64,000 nt of DNA from Acetanaerobacterium elongatum. Lineage in GTDB: Bacteria > Bacillota > Clostridia > Oscillospirales > Ruminococcaceae. This document shows, one piece after another, positions 44,239 through 52,353 of the stretch. Position numbers and translations under genes: made by a program. The stretch's first letter is position 1, and every line of letters begins with the position of its first letter. The stretch covers positions 48,399 to 112,398 of the forward strand of contig NZ_FNID01000003.1 of NCBI RefSeq assembly GCF_900103835.1. Reading direction: 5' to 3'. The notes beneath the pieces were generated by a model. The model did no database searches. It was not told the DNA's origin and was given only the letters and a program-made list of their open reading frames with translations.

Positions 44239-44847
44239 CTACATGTGTGCCGATAAGTATTTTAGCGCCTGCCGTATCAGTTCTGCGGAGGGCAGCTCGG
44301 GTGAAAGCCCGCTTACCGCCTTGGCGGCATCCGCCTGTGAATAGCCCAGCACCACCAGCGCACTCACCGCCTCGCCCGCGTTGCCGCCAATAGCCGCCGA
44401 AACACCCGAAAAAGCTTCGCCGGAAAGGGTGGTTGGCATATCGGCAGTTTTAAGCTTATCCTTTAACTCTAATACAATGCGCTGGGCAAGCTTTGCGCCC
44501 ACACCCTGCGCCTTGGTAATGGTCTTGGTATCGTTTGCCGCCACACACAGGGCAAACCGCTCGGGGGTAAGGTCGCTGAGTATGGCCAGCGCCACCTTGG
44601 GCCCCACACCGGATACCGACAGCAGCATCTTAAAGCAGTTTAGCTCCCCCATCTCGGCAAAGCCGAACAGGTCGAGCACATCCTCCCGCACATGCAGGTA
44701 GGTGTAAAGGGTAACCTCGCTGCCCGTCTCCCCCAGCTTTGCAAGGGTGTTGGTGGTGGTGATGCATTTAAACCCCACGCCGCCGCATTCCACCACGGCA
44801 AGATAGGGCTCCTTATGAATCAGCTTTCCCCGAACACTGTAAAGCAT
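44239..44847 (-). CDS. ruvA: Holliday junction helicase subunit RuvA
   Basis: The 202-residue DNA-binding protein holds the junction for RuvB. It has an OB-fold start (MLYSVRGKLIHKEPYLAVV), helix-hairpin-helix segments (LLSVSGVGPKVALAIL and ITKAQGVGAKLAQRIV) and a C-terminal RuvB-binding domain (SALVVLGYSQADAAKAV). It lies 16 bases downstream of ruvC. Confidence 0.96.
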   Translation of the reverse strand: MLYSVRGKLIHKEPYLAVVECGGVGFKCITTTNTLAKLGETGSEVTLYTYLHVREDVLDLFGFAEMGELNCFKMLLSVSGVGPKVALAILSDLTPERFALCVAANDTKTITKAQGVGAKLAQRIVLELKDKLKTADMPTTLSGEAFSGVSAAIGGNAGEAVSALVVLGYSQADAAKAVSGLSPELPSAELIRQALKYLSAHM

Positions 44848-44863
44848 GGCGCCGCCCCCTTTT

Positions 44864-45364
44864 CTATCTTATATTATACAGGCTGCCCAGTCGGGAGCCG
44901 CTGGAATGTGCATGACAAATGGCTATCGCAAGTGCGTCGGCCACGTCATCCGGCTTCGGTACGCTTTCCAGCCCAAGCAGGATGCGCGTCATCTCCATCA
45001 CCTGTGATTTTACCGCCTTGCCGTAGCCCACCACGCTCTGCTTTACCTGCAGAGGGGTGTATTCAAACACCGGCACGCCGCAGTTTACCGCCGCAAGCAA
45101 TATCACCCCGCGCGCCTCGCCCACCGCGATCGCGGTTTTTTGGTTGGTGGTAAAAAACAGCTCCTCAATGGCCATGGCCTCGGGCTTATAGGTATTCATA
45201 AGGTTGGTTACCCCGTCGTAGATGGTCTTCAGCCGAAGCTCAAACGGCACACCCGCCGGAGTGGTTACCGCACAGTGCTCGATGGTTTTAAACCGGTTGG
45301 CGGTATAGTCCACCACACCGCAGCCCACAATGGCATAGCCGGGGTCGATTCCTAATATAATCAT
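44864..45364 (-). CDS. ruvC: Holliday junction resolvase RuvC
   Basis: The 166-residue nuclease cuts Holliday junctions. The catalytic acidic residues are visible in ILGIDPGYAIVGCG, AIEELFF and DDVADALAIAICH. The ATG at 45364 is preceded by GAGG. First gene of the ruv operon; three hairpin-forming palindromes lie 30-125 bases upstream. Confidence 0.95.
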   Translation of the reverse strand: MIILGIDPGYAIVGCGVVDYTANRFKTIEHCAVTTPAGVPFELRLKTIYDGVTNLMNTYKPEAMAIEELFFTTNQKTAIAVGEARGVILLAAVNCGVPVFEYTPLQVKQSVVGYGKAVKSQVMEMTRILLGLESVPKPDDVADALAIAICHAHSSGSRLGSLYNIR

Positions 45365-45859
45365 CTTTTTCCTCAAATAAGCGCTGCTTGGGTGATCACG
45401 TTATAACGCCAACCGTTATAACGTCATTGCTCATGGCCGCAGGCCGAGCAATAAAATAATGTATAATAGCCGCTTGCGGTTATTATACCACAATTAAACA
45501 GACTGGTGCAACAAAATAACCTAATGCGTGCCTATGTGTAACCCTATACGCTTTTAGCTTTCTATTGACAAAACTGCCCGCATCGCCTATGATAACTGTA
45601 TTAGTCTATATAATACAGTTCAAAACATTGTAGCTTAGAATATTATAAGAAATTATGATTAGTTGTGTTAAATATGTAAATTTTTCTGGTTTCCTATTGA
45701 CTTAACGCCGTTGATTGGCAATACTAAGCTAGTGGAAGTGTGTAATGCACGCATTCCATTAATATTTATCCGGGCAGATTACCGGTTTTGAAGTATCTTC
45801 GGTACTTGTGTCGTTTAAGAATACAGGACCCCAAAAATTATAAAAGAGGATATGCAGTA
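45365..45859. other. Divergent region with palindromes and promoters
   Basis: This 495-base gap between ruvC and the glycosyltransferase has no gene. It holds a perfect inverted repeat (ACGTTATAACG at 45398-45408, complement at 45414-45424), a shorter bulged hairpin (about 45429-45448), a near-perfect 13-base inverted repeat (45461-45473 with 45476-45488) and two plus-strand promoters. Confidence 0.6.
45565..45593 (+). promoter_or_regulatory. Predicted distal promoter of the glycosyltransferase operon
   Basis: TTGACA (45565-45570) and TATGAT (45588-45593) with a 17-base spacer. A second candidate, TTGACT (45697-45702) and AATACT (45720-45725), also spaced 17, is nearer to the gene. Confidence 0.6.
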
Positions 45860-46939
45860 ATGAGTAAATGTGTAATCAACATGCTATCAAGGGCAGACTC
45901 TGTTCAGGGGCACGGTGTTCTTTCTGCCTACTGTGAGCAGGTTGCTCTCGTTTCTGAGGGTCTTAGCGATGATTTTTGCGTTGTAGAAAACAGCCTGCGG
46001 CGCAGCAATATTCTGCATATACACACGGTAAACCTCCGCTTCTGGGCACGCTGCTTTTTTAAGCGGCCTTCCATTGCTTCGGTGGGGTATGTGCACTTTA
46101 TACCCGAAACACTGGATAAGAGCATCAAGCTGCCGCCCGTTATCAAAGACATCTTCTACTGGTATGTGGTGCGTTTTTACAAGCGCATGGATTACCTTGT
46201 TACCGTAAACCCCTGCTTTATCGATAAGCTGGTGGATCTGGGCATTGAGCGCAGTAAGATTACTTATATCCCAAACTTCGTTTCTGATAAGCGCTTTTAC
46301 GCCGTAAGCGCCGACGCTAAAAAGGAGCTTCGCAAAAAGTACCATCTGAACTCCGAGGGCTTTGTGGTGCTGAGTGTGGGGCAGCTGCAAAAACGCAAGG
46401 GCGTATTTGAATTTATCGAGCTTGCCAAGGAAATGCCCGAGGTAACCTTTTTGTGGGCGGGCGGTTTTTCGTTCGGCAAGATGAGCGACGGGTATGAAGA
46501 GATTCAAAAGATACTGGACAACCCTCCGGCCAATGTGATCTTCATGGGCTTGGTTCCGCGCGAACAGATGAACGAGGTTTACAACCTTGCCGATGTACTG
46601 TTCCAGCCGTCGTTTGACGAGCTGTTCCCCATGACCACCCTGGAATCGATGTGTGTCGGTTTACCGCTGCTGTTACGCGACCTTGATTTATACAAAGACA
46701 TTCTATTTGATTATTATCTAAGGGGCAACACCACTGCCGAGTTTAAGCAGTTGCTTACGGAGCTGATGGACCCCGAAAACTACAAGAAGGCCTCCGCACT
46801 CTCTAAAGAAGGGCACCGTTTTTACAGCCGTGAATCGGTGCTTGCGATGTGGCAGGCCTACTACGAGGGGGTATACGAGGATTGCAGGCAGATCTCACTC
46901 CAGACTTTCCGAATGAAGCTGAAGCGCCGGTTCACCTGA
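45860..46939 (+). CDS. Family 4-like glycosyltransferase
   Basis: The 359-residue protein has a GT-B fold: an N-terminal acceptor domain and a C-terminal domain with VLSVGQLQKRKGVFEFIE and the EX7E donor-binding motif in DELFPMTTLESM. Related Gram-positive enzymes add sugars to diacylglycerol or to cell-wall polymers. The ATG at 45860 has AGAGGA upstream. It overlaps the start of a TVP38/DedA-like membrane protein gene, which suggests that both act on membrane lipids or surface glycans; the acceptor is unknown. Confidence 0.85.
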   Translation: MSKCVINMLSRADSVQGHGVLSAYCEQVALVSEGLSDDFCVVENSLRRSNILHIHTVNLRFWARCFFKRPSIASVGYVHFIPETLDKSIKLPPVIKDIFYWYVVRFYKRMDYLVTVNPCFIDKLVDLGIERSKITYIPNFVSDKRFYAVSADAKKELRKKYHLNSEGFVVLSVGQLQKRKGVFEFIELAKEMPEVTFLWAGGFSFGKMSDGYEEIQKILDNPPANVIFMGLVPREQMNEVYNLADVLFQPSFDELFPMTTLESMCVGLPLLLRDLDLYKDILFDYYLRGNTTAEFKQLLTELMDPENYKKASALSKEGHRFYSRESVLAMWQAYYEGVYEDCRQISLQTFRMKLKRRFT

Positions 46940-47538
46940 AAAAGCGCAAAGCCTTAAAAATAGCCTATAACGCAGCGTCCATCCTGGGGCTGCTGCTCGC
47001 CGTTGCCGTTTGCATCTATTTTTACCGAATGGGTATCTTCACCAAGCCCGATGCAATGCAGCAGTATATGGCCAAGCAGGGCGCATGGGCACCGCTGGTA
47101 TTTATTCTTATACAGATTATTCAGGTTGTCATCCCCATCATCCCCGGCGGGGTAAGCCTTGCCGCCGGAGTAGTCATCTTTGGCCCGTGGTTTGGGTTTG
47201 CCTATAACTATATCGGCATCTGTATCGGCTCTATTTTTAATTTTTTGCTATCGCGCCACTTCGGGCGGCCGTTTGTGGAAGCGGTAATCAGCGAGCGCCT
47301 GTTTAAAAAGTACATAGGCTGGCTGGATAAGGGCAAGCGGTTTGACACCCTGTTTGCCTGGGCAATCTTTCTTCCGGTTGCGCCTGATGACTTTTTATGT
47401 ATGCTGGCGGGAATCTCCAATATGTCGTTTAAAAAGTATGTGCTGATTATTCTTTTGTGCAAGCCGCTTTCAATCCTTTTATACAGCATCGGGCTTACAA
47501 CTCTGCTGCAGTATATTGCAAAGATGCTCGGCGGCTGA
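46849..47538 (+). CDS. TVP38/TMEM64 (DedA-like) membrane protein
   Basis: The product (up to 229 residues) has five to six hydrophobic segments and the family's central motifs IIPGGVSLAAGVVIFGPWFG and LSRHFGRPFVE. Such proteins are linked to lipid scrambling or flipping. The start is uncertain: GTG at 46849 or TTG at 46882, both inside the end of the glycosyltransferase gene, so translation is probably coupled. The first transmembrane helix begins near residue 37, so either start is possible. Confidence 0.85.
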   Translation: MAGLLRGGIRGLQADLTPDFPNEAEAPVHLKKRKALKIAYNAASILGLLLAVAVCIYFYRMGIFTKPDAMQQYMAKQGAWAPLVFILIQIIQVVIPIIPGGVSLAAGVVIFGPWFGFAYNYIGICIGSIFNFLLSRHFGRPFVEAVISERLFKKYIGWLDKGKRFDTLFAWAIFLPVAPDDFLCMLAGISNMSFKKYVLIILLCKPLSILLYSIGLTTLLQYIAKMLGG

Positions 47539-47559
47539 AGCCTATCACTAAAGCCTTTT

Positions 47560-47593
47560 AGTGCGTTCGCTTATTGCGGATGCACTTTTATTT
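47560..47593 (+). terminator. Terminator after the TVP38-like gene
   Basis: AGTGCGTTCGC (47560-47570) pairs with GCGGATGCACT (47576-47586) with two G-T pairs, followed by TTTATTTT. Confidence 0.75.
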
Positions 47594-47691
47594 TGCGGCA
47601 GTTTTCTTGATATTTTAAACATACTCTGCCCTATCAGCTTATTAAATTTACACAAAAATTACACGAAGCGTGGTGTTGCGTTAAAATAGGG

Positions 47692-47720
47692 TTGCTTTTG
47701 CACACAGGATGTACTATAAT
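47692..47720 (+). promoter_or_regulatory. Predicted promoter of tRNA-Val
   Basis: TTGCTT (47692-47697) and TATAAT (47715-47720) with a 17-base spacer, 51 bases before the tRNA. Confidence 0.65.
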
Positions 47721-47771
47721 GCTTTTTGTTCCACCTCTTTTGTAGCTGTGGGGCGGACAAGCTGAATATCA

Positions 47772-47847
47772 GGACGATTAGCTCAGTTGGTAGAGCATCC
47801 GCGTCACATGCGGGAGGTCGCGGGTTCGAGTCCCTCATCGTCCACCA
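47772..47847 (+). tRNA. tRNA-Val (anticodon CAC)
   Basis: The 76-base gene has acceptor GGACGAT/ATCGTCC, D-loop AGCTCAGTTGGTAGAGC, anticodon loop GTCACAT, T-loop GTTCGAGTC and encoded CCA at 47845-47847. It is a single gene with its own promoter. Confidence 0.92.
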
Positions 47848-47995
47848 GGGGTGCTGTCTTCGCAATAGTGGGGGCGGCATTTTTTTGCGTAAAAAAGCTT
47901 GATAATTTTGGCTTTTAAACTATTATTATTTGTGGTAGAATATAGAGGTTATGATTGGAAGCCTGAAGTCAGGCCGTTTGAAAGGAAAGACTGCC

Positions 47996-49183
47996 ATGCA
48001 ATACACCTTTTCAGATAAAATCGCCACGTTGCAGCCGTCGGCGATCCGCGAGATATTAAAGTTCACCGCCGACCCGCAGGTGATCCCCTTCGCCGCGGGC
48101 AACCCGGCCCCCGAGGCCTTCCCCACGGCGCTGGTGGGCGAGATTACGAGCGAGATCTTCGCCGAGCGTCCCATCGCGGCCTTGCAGTACAGCATTACCG
48201 AGGGCTACCCGCAGCTGCGCACCATGCTCAAGGACATGCTCAAATCCCGCTACCATGCAGGCCGCGACAGTGACGAGCTGATTATCGTTTCGGGCGCGCA
48301 GCAGGGCGTGGAGCTTGCCACCAAGGTGCTGTGCAACGAGGGCGACACCGTCATCTGCGAAAAACCAAGCTTCATCGGCTCGTTAAACTCGTTTAAATCC
48401 TACAATACTCATCTGGTGGGCATTGAACTTCAGGACGACGGCATTGATCTTACCGCGCTGGAGGATGCTCTTAAGGCCAATAAAAACGTGCGGTTTATCT
48501 ACCTCATCCCCAACTTCCAGAACCCCAGCGGCAAAACCATGAGCCTTGAAAAGCGCAAGGCAGCCTATGCGCTCGCCAAGCGGTACGGCACCATGATTCT
48601 GGAGGATAACCCCTACGGTGACCTGCGGTTTGAGGGCGAGGATATCCCCTCCATCAAATCGTTTGATGAGGACGGTATCGTAATCTATCTCGGCAGCTTT
48701 TCCAAGGTGCTTTCACCCGGCCTTCGCGTAGGTTATGTCTGCGCGCCGGGGCCGATTGTGCAGAAGATGGTGGTGGCAAAGCAGGCCTCCGACGTGCACA
48801 CCGGCATCCTTTCGCAGATGATCTGCGCCGAGTTTCTAACCCGGGTGGATTATAACGCACATATCGCGCACCTGCAGCAGATCTACCGCAAGAAGTGCGC
48901 GCTGATGCTCGGCGGCATGGACGCGGGCTTTGGCGGCAAGGTGGATTACACACGCCCGCAGGGCGGCCTGTTTTTGTGGTGCACCCTGCCGAAAGGCAGC
49001 GACATGATGGGCTTCTGCACCGAGGCAGTTCACCGCAAGGTGGCGGTGGTGCCCGGCAGCGCGTTTATGACAAGCGACAAGGATGAAACCACGTCCTTCC
49101 GCATGAACTTCTCCACCCCCACCGACGAGCAGATTGAAAAGGGTGTAGACATCCTCTCCAAGCTGATTCGCGAGAGATTCTGA
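47996..49183 (+). CDS. PLP-dependent aminotransferase (class I/II, LysN/MocR-like)
   Basis: The 395-residue fold-type I enzyme has the PLP Lys in YLGSFSKVLSPGLRVGY, the cofactor Asn/Asp region LEDNPYGDLRF and the substrate-binding Arg near the C-terminus (SFRMNFSTP). It resembles 2-aminoadipate/aromatic aminotransferases that are also the catalytic half of MocR regulators, but has no DNA-binding domain. The ATG at 47996 has AAAGGA upstream; the upstream in-frame ATG at 47951 is less likely. The substrate is unknown. trpS follows after 47 bases. Confidence 0.88.
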   Translation: MQYTFSDKIATLQPSAIREILKFTADPQVIPFAAGNPAPEAFPTALVGEITSEIFAERPIAALQYSITEGYPQLRTMLKDMLKSRYHAGRDSDELIIVSGAQQGVELATKVLCNEGDTVICEKPSFIGSLNSFKSYNTHLVGIELQDDGIDLTALEDALKANKNVRFIYLIPNFQNPSGKTMSLEKRKAAYALAKRYGTMILEDNPYGDLRFEGEDIPSIKSFDEDGIVIYLGSFSKVLSPGLRVGYVCAPGPIVQKMVVAKQASDVHTGILSQMICAEFLTRVDYNAHIAHLQQIYRKKCALMLGGMDAGFGGKVDYTRPQGGLFLWCTLPKGSDMMGFCTEAVHRKVAVVPGSAFMTSDKDETTSFRMNFSTPTDEQIEKGVDILSKLIRERF

Positions 49184-49230
49184 TATAAGATTTACACACA
49201 TGAATATATAATAGAAAGGCACGAACAACC

Positions 49231-50259
49231 ATGCCAGAGATTGAAGCTACCGCAAAGCCCGAAAAAAAGAAGATCATCTTCAGCGGCATACAGCCCACGG
49301 GCGTGTTTACGCTGGGCAACTATATCGGCGCCATCCGCAACTGGGTGAACCTGCAGGAGGAATACAACTGCATTTACTCGGTGGTGGATATGCATGCCAT
49401 CACCGTTCGGCAGGACCCTGCCACCCTTCGCCAGCAGACGCTTTCCTCCTACGCACTGCTGCTTGCCTGCGGTATCGACCCGCAGAAGAGCCTTGTGTTC
49501 ATTCAAAGCCACGTTCCCGCCCATGCGCAGCTTTCGTGGGCGCTGGGGTGTAGCGCACAGTTCGGCGAGCTTTCGCGTATGACGCAGTTTAAGGATAAAA
49601 GCCTGAAGCACGCCGATGATGTAAACGTCGGCCTGTTCACCTACCCGGTGCTGATGGCCGCCGATATCCTGCTCTACCAGACCAATCTGGTGCCGGTAGG
49701 TATCGACCAGAAGCAGCACCTGGAGCTTGCGCGCGATATTGCTATCCGCTTTAACGGGCGCTACGGCAACACCTTCGCCGTCCCAGAGCCGTATATCCCC
49801 AAGATGGGCGCCAAGGTAATGTCGCTGCAGGAGCCCACCAAGAAGATGAGCAAATCCGACGAGAACGCCAAGGCCTTTATCTCGATACTGGACAGCGCCG
49901 ACACCATTATTAAAAAGTGCAAAAGCGCCGTTACCGACAGCGAGGCCCGCGTTTGCTATGCCGAGGGCAAGGACGGCATTAACAACCTTATGACCATCTA
50001 CTCGGTGGTAACAGGCAAGAGCCTTGAGGAGATCACCGGCGAGTTCGACGGCAAGGGCTACGGCGACTTCAAGCTTGCGGTTGGCGAAGCGGTAGCCGAG
50101 CATCTGCGCCCTGTGCGAGAGGGGCATGAGCGCCTGATGAAGGATAAGGCTTACCTGGAGCAGTGCTACACCGAAGGCGCCGAAAAAGCCGCACACTTTG
50201 CAAAGCGCACCCTTGAAAAAACCTATCAGAAGCTCGGGTTTGTAAAGGGCGTGCTGTAA
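49231..50259 (+). CDS. trpS: Tryptophanyl-tRNA synthetase
   Basis: The 342-residue class I synthetase has the HIGH-like motif TLGNYIGAI, the KMSKS motif in KKMSKSDENAK and the Trp-site segments VYSVVDMHA-like (YSVVDMHAIT) and QTNLVPVGIDQKQH. Length is normal. No T-box leader is present because only 47 bases separate it from the aminotransferase gene, so it is probably transcribed from upstream. Confidence 0.95.
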   Translation: MPEIEATAKPEKKKIIFSGIQPTGVFTLGNYIGAIRNWVNLQEEYNCIYSVVDMHAITVRQDPATLRQQTLSSYALLLACGIDPQKSLVFIQSHVPAHAQLSWALGCSAQFGELSRMTQFKDKSLKHADDVNVGLFTYPVLMAADILLYQTNLVPVGIDQKQHLELARDIAIRFNGRYGNTFAVPEPYIPKMGAKVMSLQEPTKKMSKSDENAKAFISILDSADTIIKKCKSAVTDSEARVCYAEGKDGINNLMTIYSVVTGKSLEEITGEFDGKGYGDFKLAVGEAVAEHLRPVREGHERLMKDKAYLEQCYTEGAEKAAHFAKRTLEKTYQKLGFVKGVL

Positions 50260-50282
50260 GTTTATAGATAATCATCAATATA

Positions 50283-50315
50283 CAGCCTGCATCCAAAGGG
50301 ATGCGGGCTGTTTTT
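50283..50315 (+). terminator. Terminator after trpS
   Basis: CAGCCTGCATCC (50283-50294) pairs with GGATGCGGGCTG (50299-50310), followed by TTTTT. Confidence 0.85.
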
Positions 50316-50318
50316 CAT

Positions 50319-50446
50319 GTAGGGGCGAACTGTGTTCGCCCGCGTTCTCTGTGTTCTACGTTGGGGGGTGCACGGGTGATTATCAATCGCCCGCAGAATT
50401 CATCCGACCATGGTGGGGCGTAGGGGCGCGCATCGCGCGTCCGCGG
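50319..50446. repeat. Three palindromic repeat units after trpS
   Basis: Forward units at 50319-50343 (GAAC/GTTC core), 50368-50394 (GAT/ATC core) and 50420-50446 (CGCGC/GCGCG core, with the full GTAGGGGCG start and CCGCGG end). They fill the gap between trpS and the convergent HAD-like gene. Confidence 0.75.
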
Positions 50447-50448
50447 TC

Positions 50449-50937
50449 TCATCGTGCGCTGTACTCCGATAGCTCCATTAACGACTCCGGCAGATGGTCA
50501 ATCCCTTGAAACTCCGGCACCGAAATAGAGTGGATAGTCTGTCGAATCTCGGGCGCTACATGGGTAACACACATCTGGTTTTCACCGCCGATGCTCCGGC
50601 AGTCGTCCTCAATCAGCACGTCTGGTCGTATCTGCTCCACCAGCTCGTGGTACTGCTGCCCTCTTGCCCGAAAGTACAGGCGGCTGCCCGCAAAACCATA
50701 TCGCTCCAGCAGCGCCTGAACCCCTTGAACCGCCTTCCGCGATTTCCGTGAGGTGATATACTGTATATCCGCCCCCTGCTCCTGCCACAAGCGGATAAGA
50801 CTGACGCAGCAGCCGATAGGCACATATCGCGAAACGCTGAAATGCTCAAGGGCATTCCGCGGGCCGAGCACCGTACCCTCAGTAAAGATGAGGACCTTTA
50901 CCCCCACGCTTTCTTCGCTTAGTTGGATATAGGGCAT
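50449..50937 (-). CDS. HAD-like protein of the repressor/protease operon
   Basis: The 162-residue product has a layout like a HAD-fold hydrolase: a first strand VKVLIFTEGTVLGP where the DxDGT nucleophile would sit, a Ser/Thr-type motif IQYITSRKSRKAV followed by ALLERYGF, and an acidic motif PDVLIEDDCRSIGG. The first catalytic Asp is replaced by Thr, so it may be inactive as a phosphatase. AGGAG precedes the start at 50937. It lies 47 bases after the ImmA-like gene, so it is probably the third gene of the XRE-ImmA operon. Function unknown. Confidence 0.65.
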   Translation of the reverse strand: MPYIQLSEESVGVKVLIFTEGTVLGPRNALEHFSVSRYVPIGCCVSLIRLWQEQGADIQYITSRKSRKAVQGVQALLERYGFAGSRLYFRARGQQYHELVEQIRPDVLIEDDCRSIGGENQMCVTHVAPEIRQTIHSISVPEFQGIDHLPESLMELSEYSAR

Positions 50938-50984
50938 TACCGCTTCTCCTTCGTCGCTATATATTGACAATCGTAAATGTACTG

Positions 50985-51428
50985 CTAAAACCCTTCGGCA
51001 AAGCGCAGGTCTACCAGCTCCACCGGTACACCCGAAAGTGCTGCAAGTTCATCCATACTCAGCAGCTCGGGGCGGGTATTCTGCGCCTCCGCCTCATCAA
51101 TCAGCAGGGCGGCACAGAAGATATCGGCCTCTCGCTCAAACCTCGGGCAGTAAAAGAAGGTGTCGCGCAGCAGCTCCAGCACGTTATAATCGGTATGCAG
51201 CAGCGCGTGTGCCAGCTCATGCGCACAAATTACCCGTAAGGCATCCTCATCCAAGGCATTGTTCAGGTATATAAATTTATATCCGTCTATATATTGGTAA
51301 AACCCTTCCACCGTCTTGGGAAGCTCGGTGTAAACAACATGTACCCTAAGCTCCTCACACAGCTTAAACGGGTCGCGGGTATAATATTTTTGAACCAGCG
51401 ACCGGGCAAGTTCGATAATCCTATCCAT
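50985..51428 (-). CDS. ImmA/IrrE-family metallopeptidase
   Basis: The 147-residue protein has the zinc-protease motif HELAHALLH (His70, Glu71, His74) and a downstream acidic zinc ligand in the segment FEREADIFCAALL. Members such as ImmA of ICEBs1 cleave a partner XRE-type repressor after DNA damage or quorum signals; IrrE does so for DdrO in Deinococcus. The partner repressor here is encoded 54 bases upstream on the same strand. Confidence 0.9.
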   Translation of the reverse strand: MDRIIELARSLVQKYYTRDPFKLCEELRVHVVYTELPKTVEGFYQYIDGYKFIYLNNALDEDALRVICAHELAHALLHTDYNVLELLRDTFFYCPRFEREADIFCAALLIDEAEAQNTRPELLSMDELAALSGVPVELVDLRFAEGF

Positions 51429-51482
51429 CTGCTACCTTTCCGCGGGCAAAACGCTGTTCTATCCCGTTCGGAATACAACAGA

Positions 51483-51875
51483 TCAGCCGCCCTTTTCGCC
51501 GCGCCTGTTTTGGTTATATTCGGCGGCCAGCTGTGCACCAAGCTCCAGCGCCGCGATAATCTTCTCCGCCCCTTCGGCGTCAATGGGTTTGCCGTGGAAC
51601 ATCAGCGCCTGCTGGCCTAACAGCCTCTCGCGCATCTGGGTAATCATATCCTCCAGCCGCAGCACCGCGCCGTCTTCATTCCGCGTGCCACACAGCAGAT
51701 AGTTGGCATCCACCTCAAAAACCTCGCACATCCGTATCAGTATGCTGCTGTCCGGCTCACGTCTGCCCTGCTCGTACATACCCACCGCACTGGCCGAAAC
51801 CCCCAGCCGTATGCCCAGCTGTGCCTGTGTCAGACCTCGTTTTAAACGGAGTGCCTTCAATTTTTGTGCAAACAT
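51483..51875 (-). CDS. XRE-family repressor
   Basis: The 130-residue protein has an N-terminal helix-turn-helix (residues about 5-58, RLKRGLTQAQLGIRLGVSAS and VGMYEQGRREPD) like phage and ICE immunity repressors, and a C-terminal helical half that could be the dimerisation part and protease target. GAGGTGAG precedes the ATG. It is divergent from the small-protein/mini-sigma operon and probably binds the palindrome in that promoter. Confidence 0.88.
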   Translation of the reverse strand: MFAQKLKALRLKRGLTQAQLGIRLGVSASAVGMYEQGRREPDSSILIRMCEVFEVDANYLLCGTRNEDGAVLRLEDMITQMRERLLGQQALMFHGKPIDAEGAEKIIAALELGAQLAAEYNQNRRGEKGG

Positions 51876-51894
51876 ATATTCTCACCTCACGGCT

Positions 51895-51923
51895 ACTATA
51901 GCACAGGTTCCATAAAAATGCAA
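51895..51923 (-). promoter_or_regulatory. Predicted promoter of the XRE-ImmA operon
   Basis: On the minus strand TTGCAT (51918-51923) and TATAGT (51895-51900) are 17 bases apart, 20 bases before the XRE start. Confidence 0.6.
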
Positions 51924-52031
51924 TAGATCAAAAAATATAAATTTGTTTTTGCCTCATGTAATCCCTTCAAAATGCGATTATTAAAGGATATACAGGTGCT
52001 TTGTTCTTGAATTAAGGTAATTCCATCCATC

Positions 52032-52060
52032 TTGACATCACACATTTTGTGTGATACCCT
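52032..52060 (+). promoter_or_regulatory. Promoter of the mini-sigma operon with built-in operator
   Basis: TTGACA (52032-52037) and TACCCT (52055-52060) are 17 bases apart. The spacer is occupied by a perfect inverted repeat ATCACACA-TTT-TGTGTGAT (52037-52055). A repressor bound here would block RNA polymerase directly; the divergent XRE protein is the best candidate. Confidence 0.7.
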
Positions 52061-52071
52061 AGAAATTGAAA

Positions 52072-52085
52072 AGAACATATGTTCT
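52072..52085. promoter_or_regulatory. LexA-type SOS box
   Basis: AGAACATATGTTCT is a perfect 14-base palindrome that contains GAAC-NNNN-GTTC, the Firmicutes LexA/DinR consensus. It sits about 5-18 bases after the expected transcription start, a usual place for a roadblock or start-site operator. Confidence 0.65.
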
Positions 52086-52116
52086 ATACTAACCGATAGA
52101 CTGGAGGTGCAGGGGA

Positions 52117-52353
52117 ATGAACTGCACATTATTCGAGCTGGGGCACCAGTATCTTTACGAGAGCAACAAGGTAAACGCCAGAATCCGCCAGCTTCGCGCC
52201 CAGCTGAAAACCGCGCCGCTCGGTGAGCTGCGGGGGTTGGAGGAACGCATCGACCTGTTGTACCGCGAGCATTCCGACCTGCGCAAAACCGGGTATTACT
52301 TAATCAACTATTACGATAGGGGGCACGCAGATGTACAAAAGCTTTCAGGCTGA
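52117..52353 (+). CDS. Small hypothetical protein of the mini-sigma operon
   Basis: The 78-residue protein is charged and largely helical (RIRQLRAQLKTAPLGELRGLEERIDLLYREHSDLRK), probably a coiled coil, with an aromatic tail (TGYYLINYYDRG). I do not recognise a family. TGGAGGTG precedes the ATG at a normal distance. It overlaps the sigma-like gene by 23 bases, so the two are coupled; a role as partner or anti-factor of that protein is possible but unproven. Confidence 0.7.
   Translation: MNCTLFELGHQYLYESNKVNARIRQLRAQLKTAPLGELRGLEERIDLLYREHSDLRKTGYYLINYYDRGHADVQKLSG

Noticed and set aside
47659..47880. 73-codon minus-strand frame across tRNA-Val
   Set aside because: It is an artefact of reading through the tRNA gene and its promoter.
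49184..49230. T-box leader before trpS
   Set aside because: The gap is only 47 bases and lacks T-box sequences or a specifier loop.
50327..50338. Second SOS box in the GAACTGTGTTC sequence of a repeat unit
   Set aside because: The half-sites are three bases apart rather than four, and the sequence is explained by the palindrome family.
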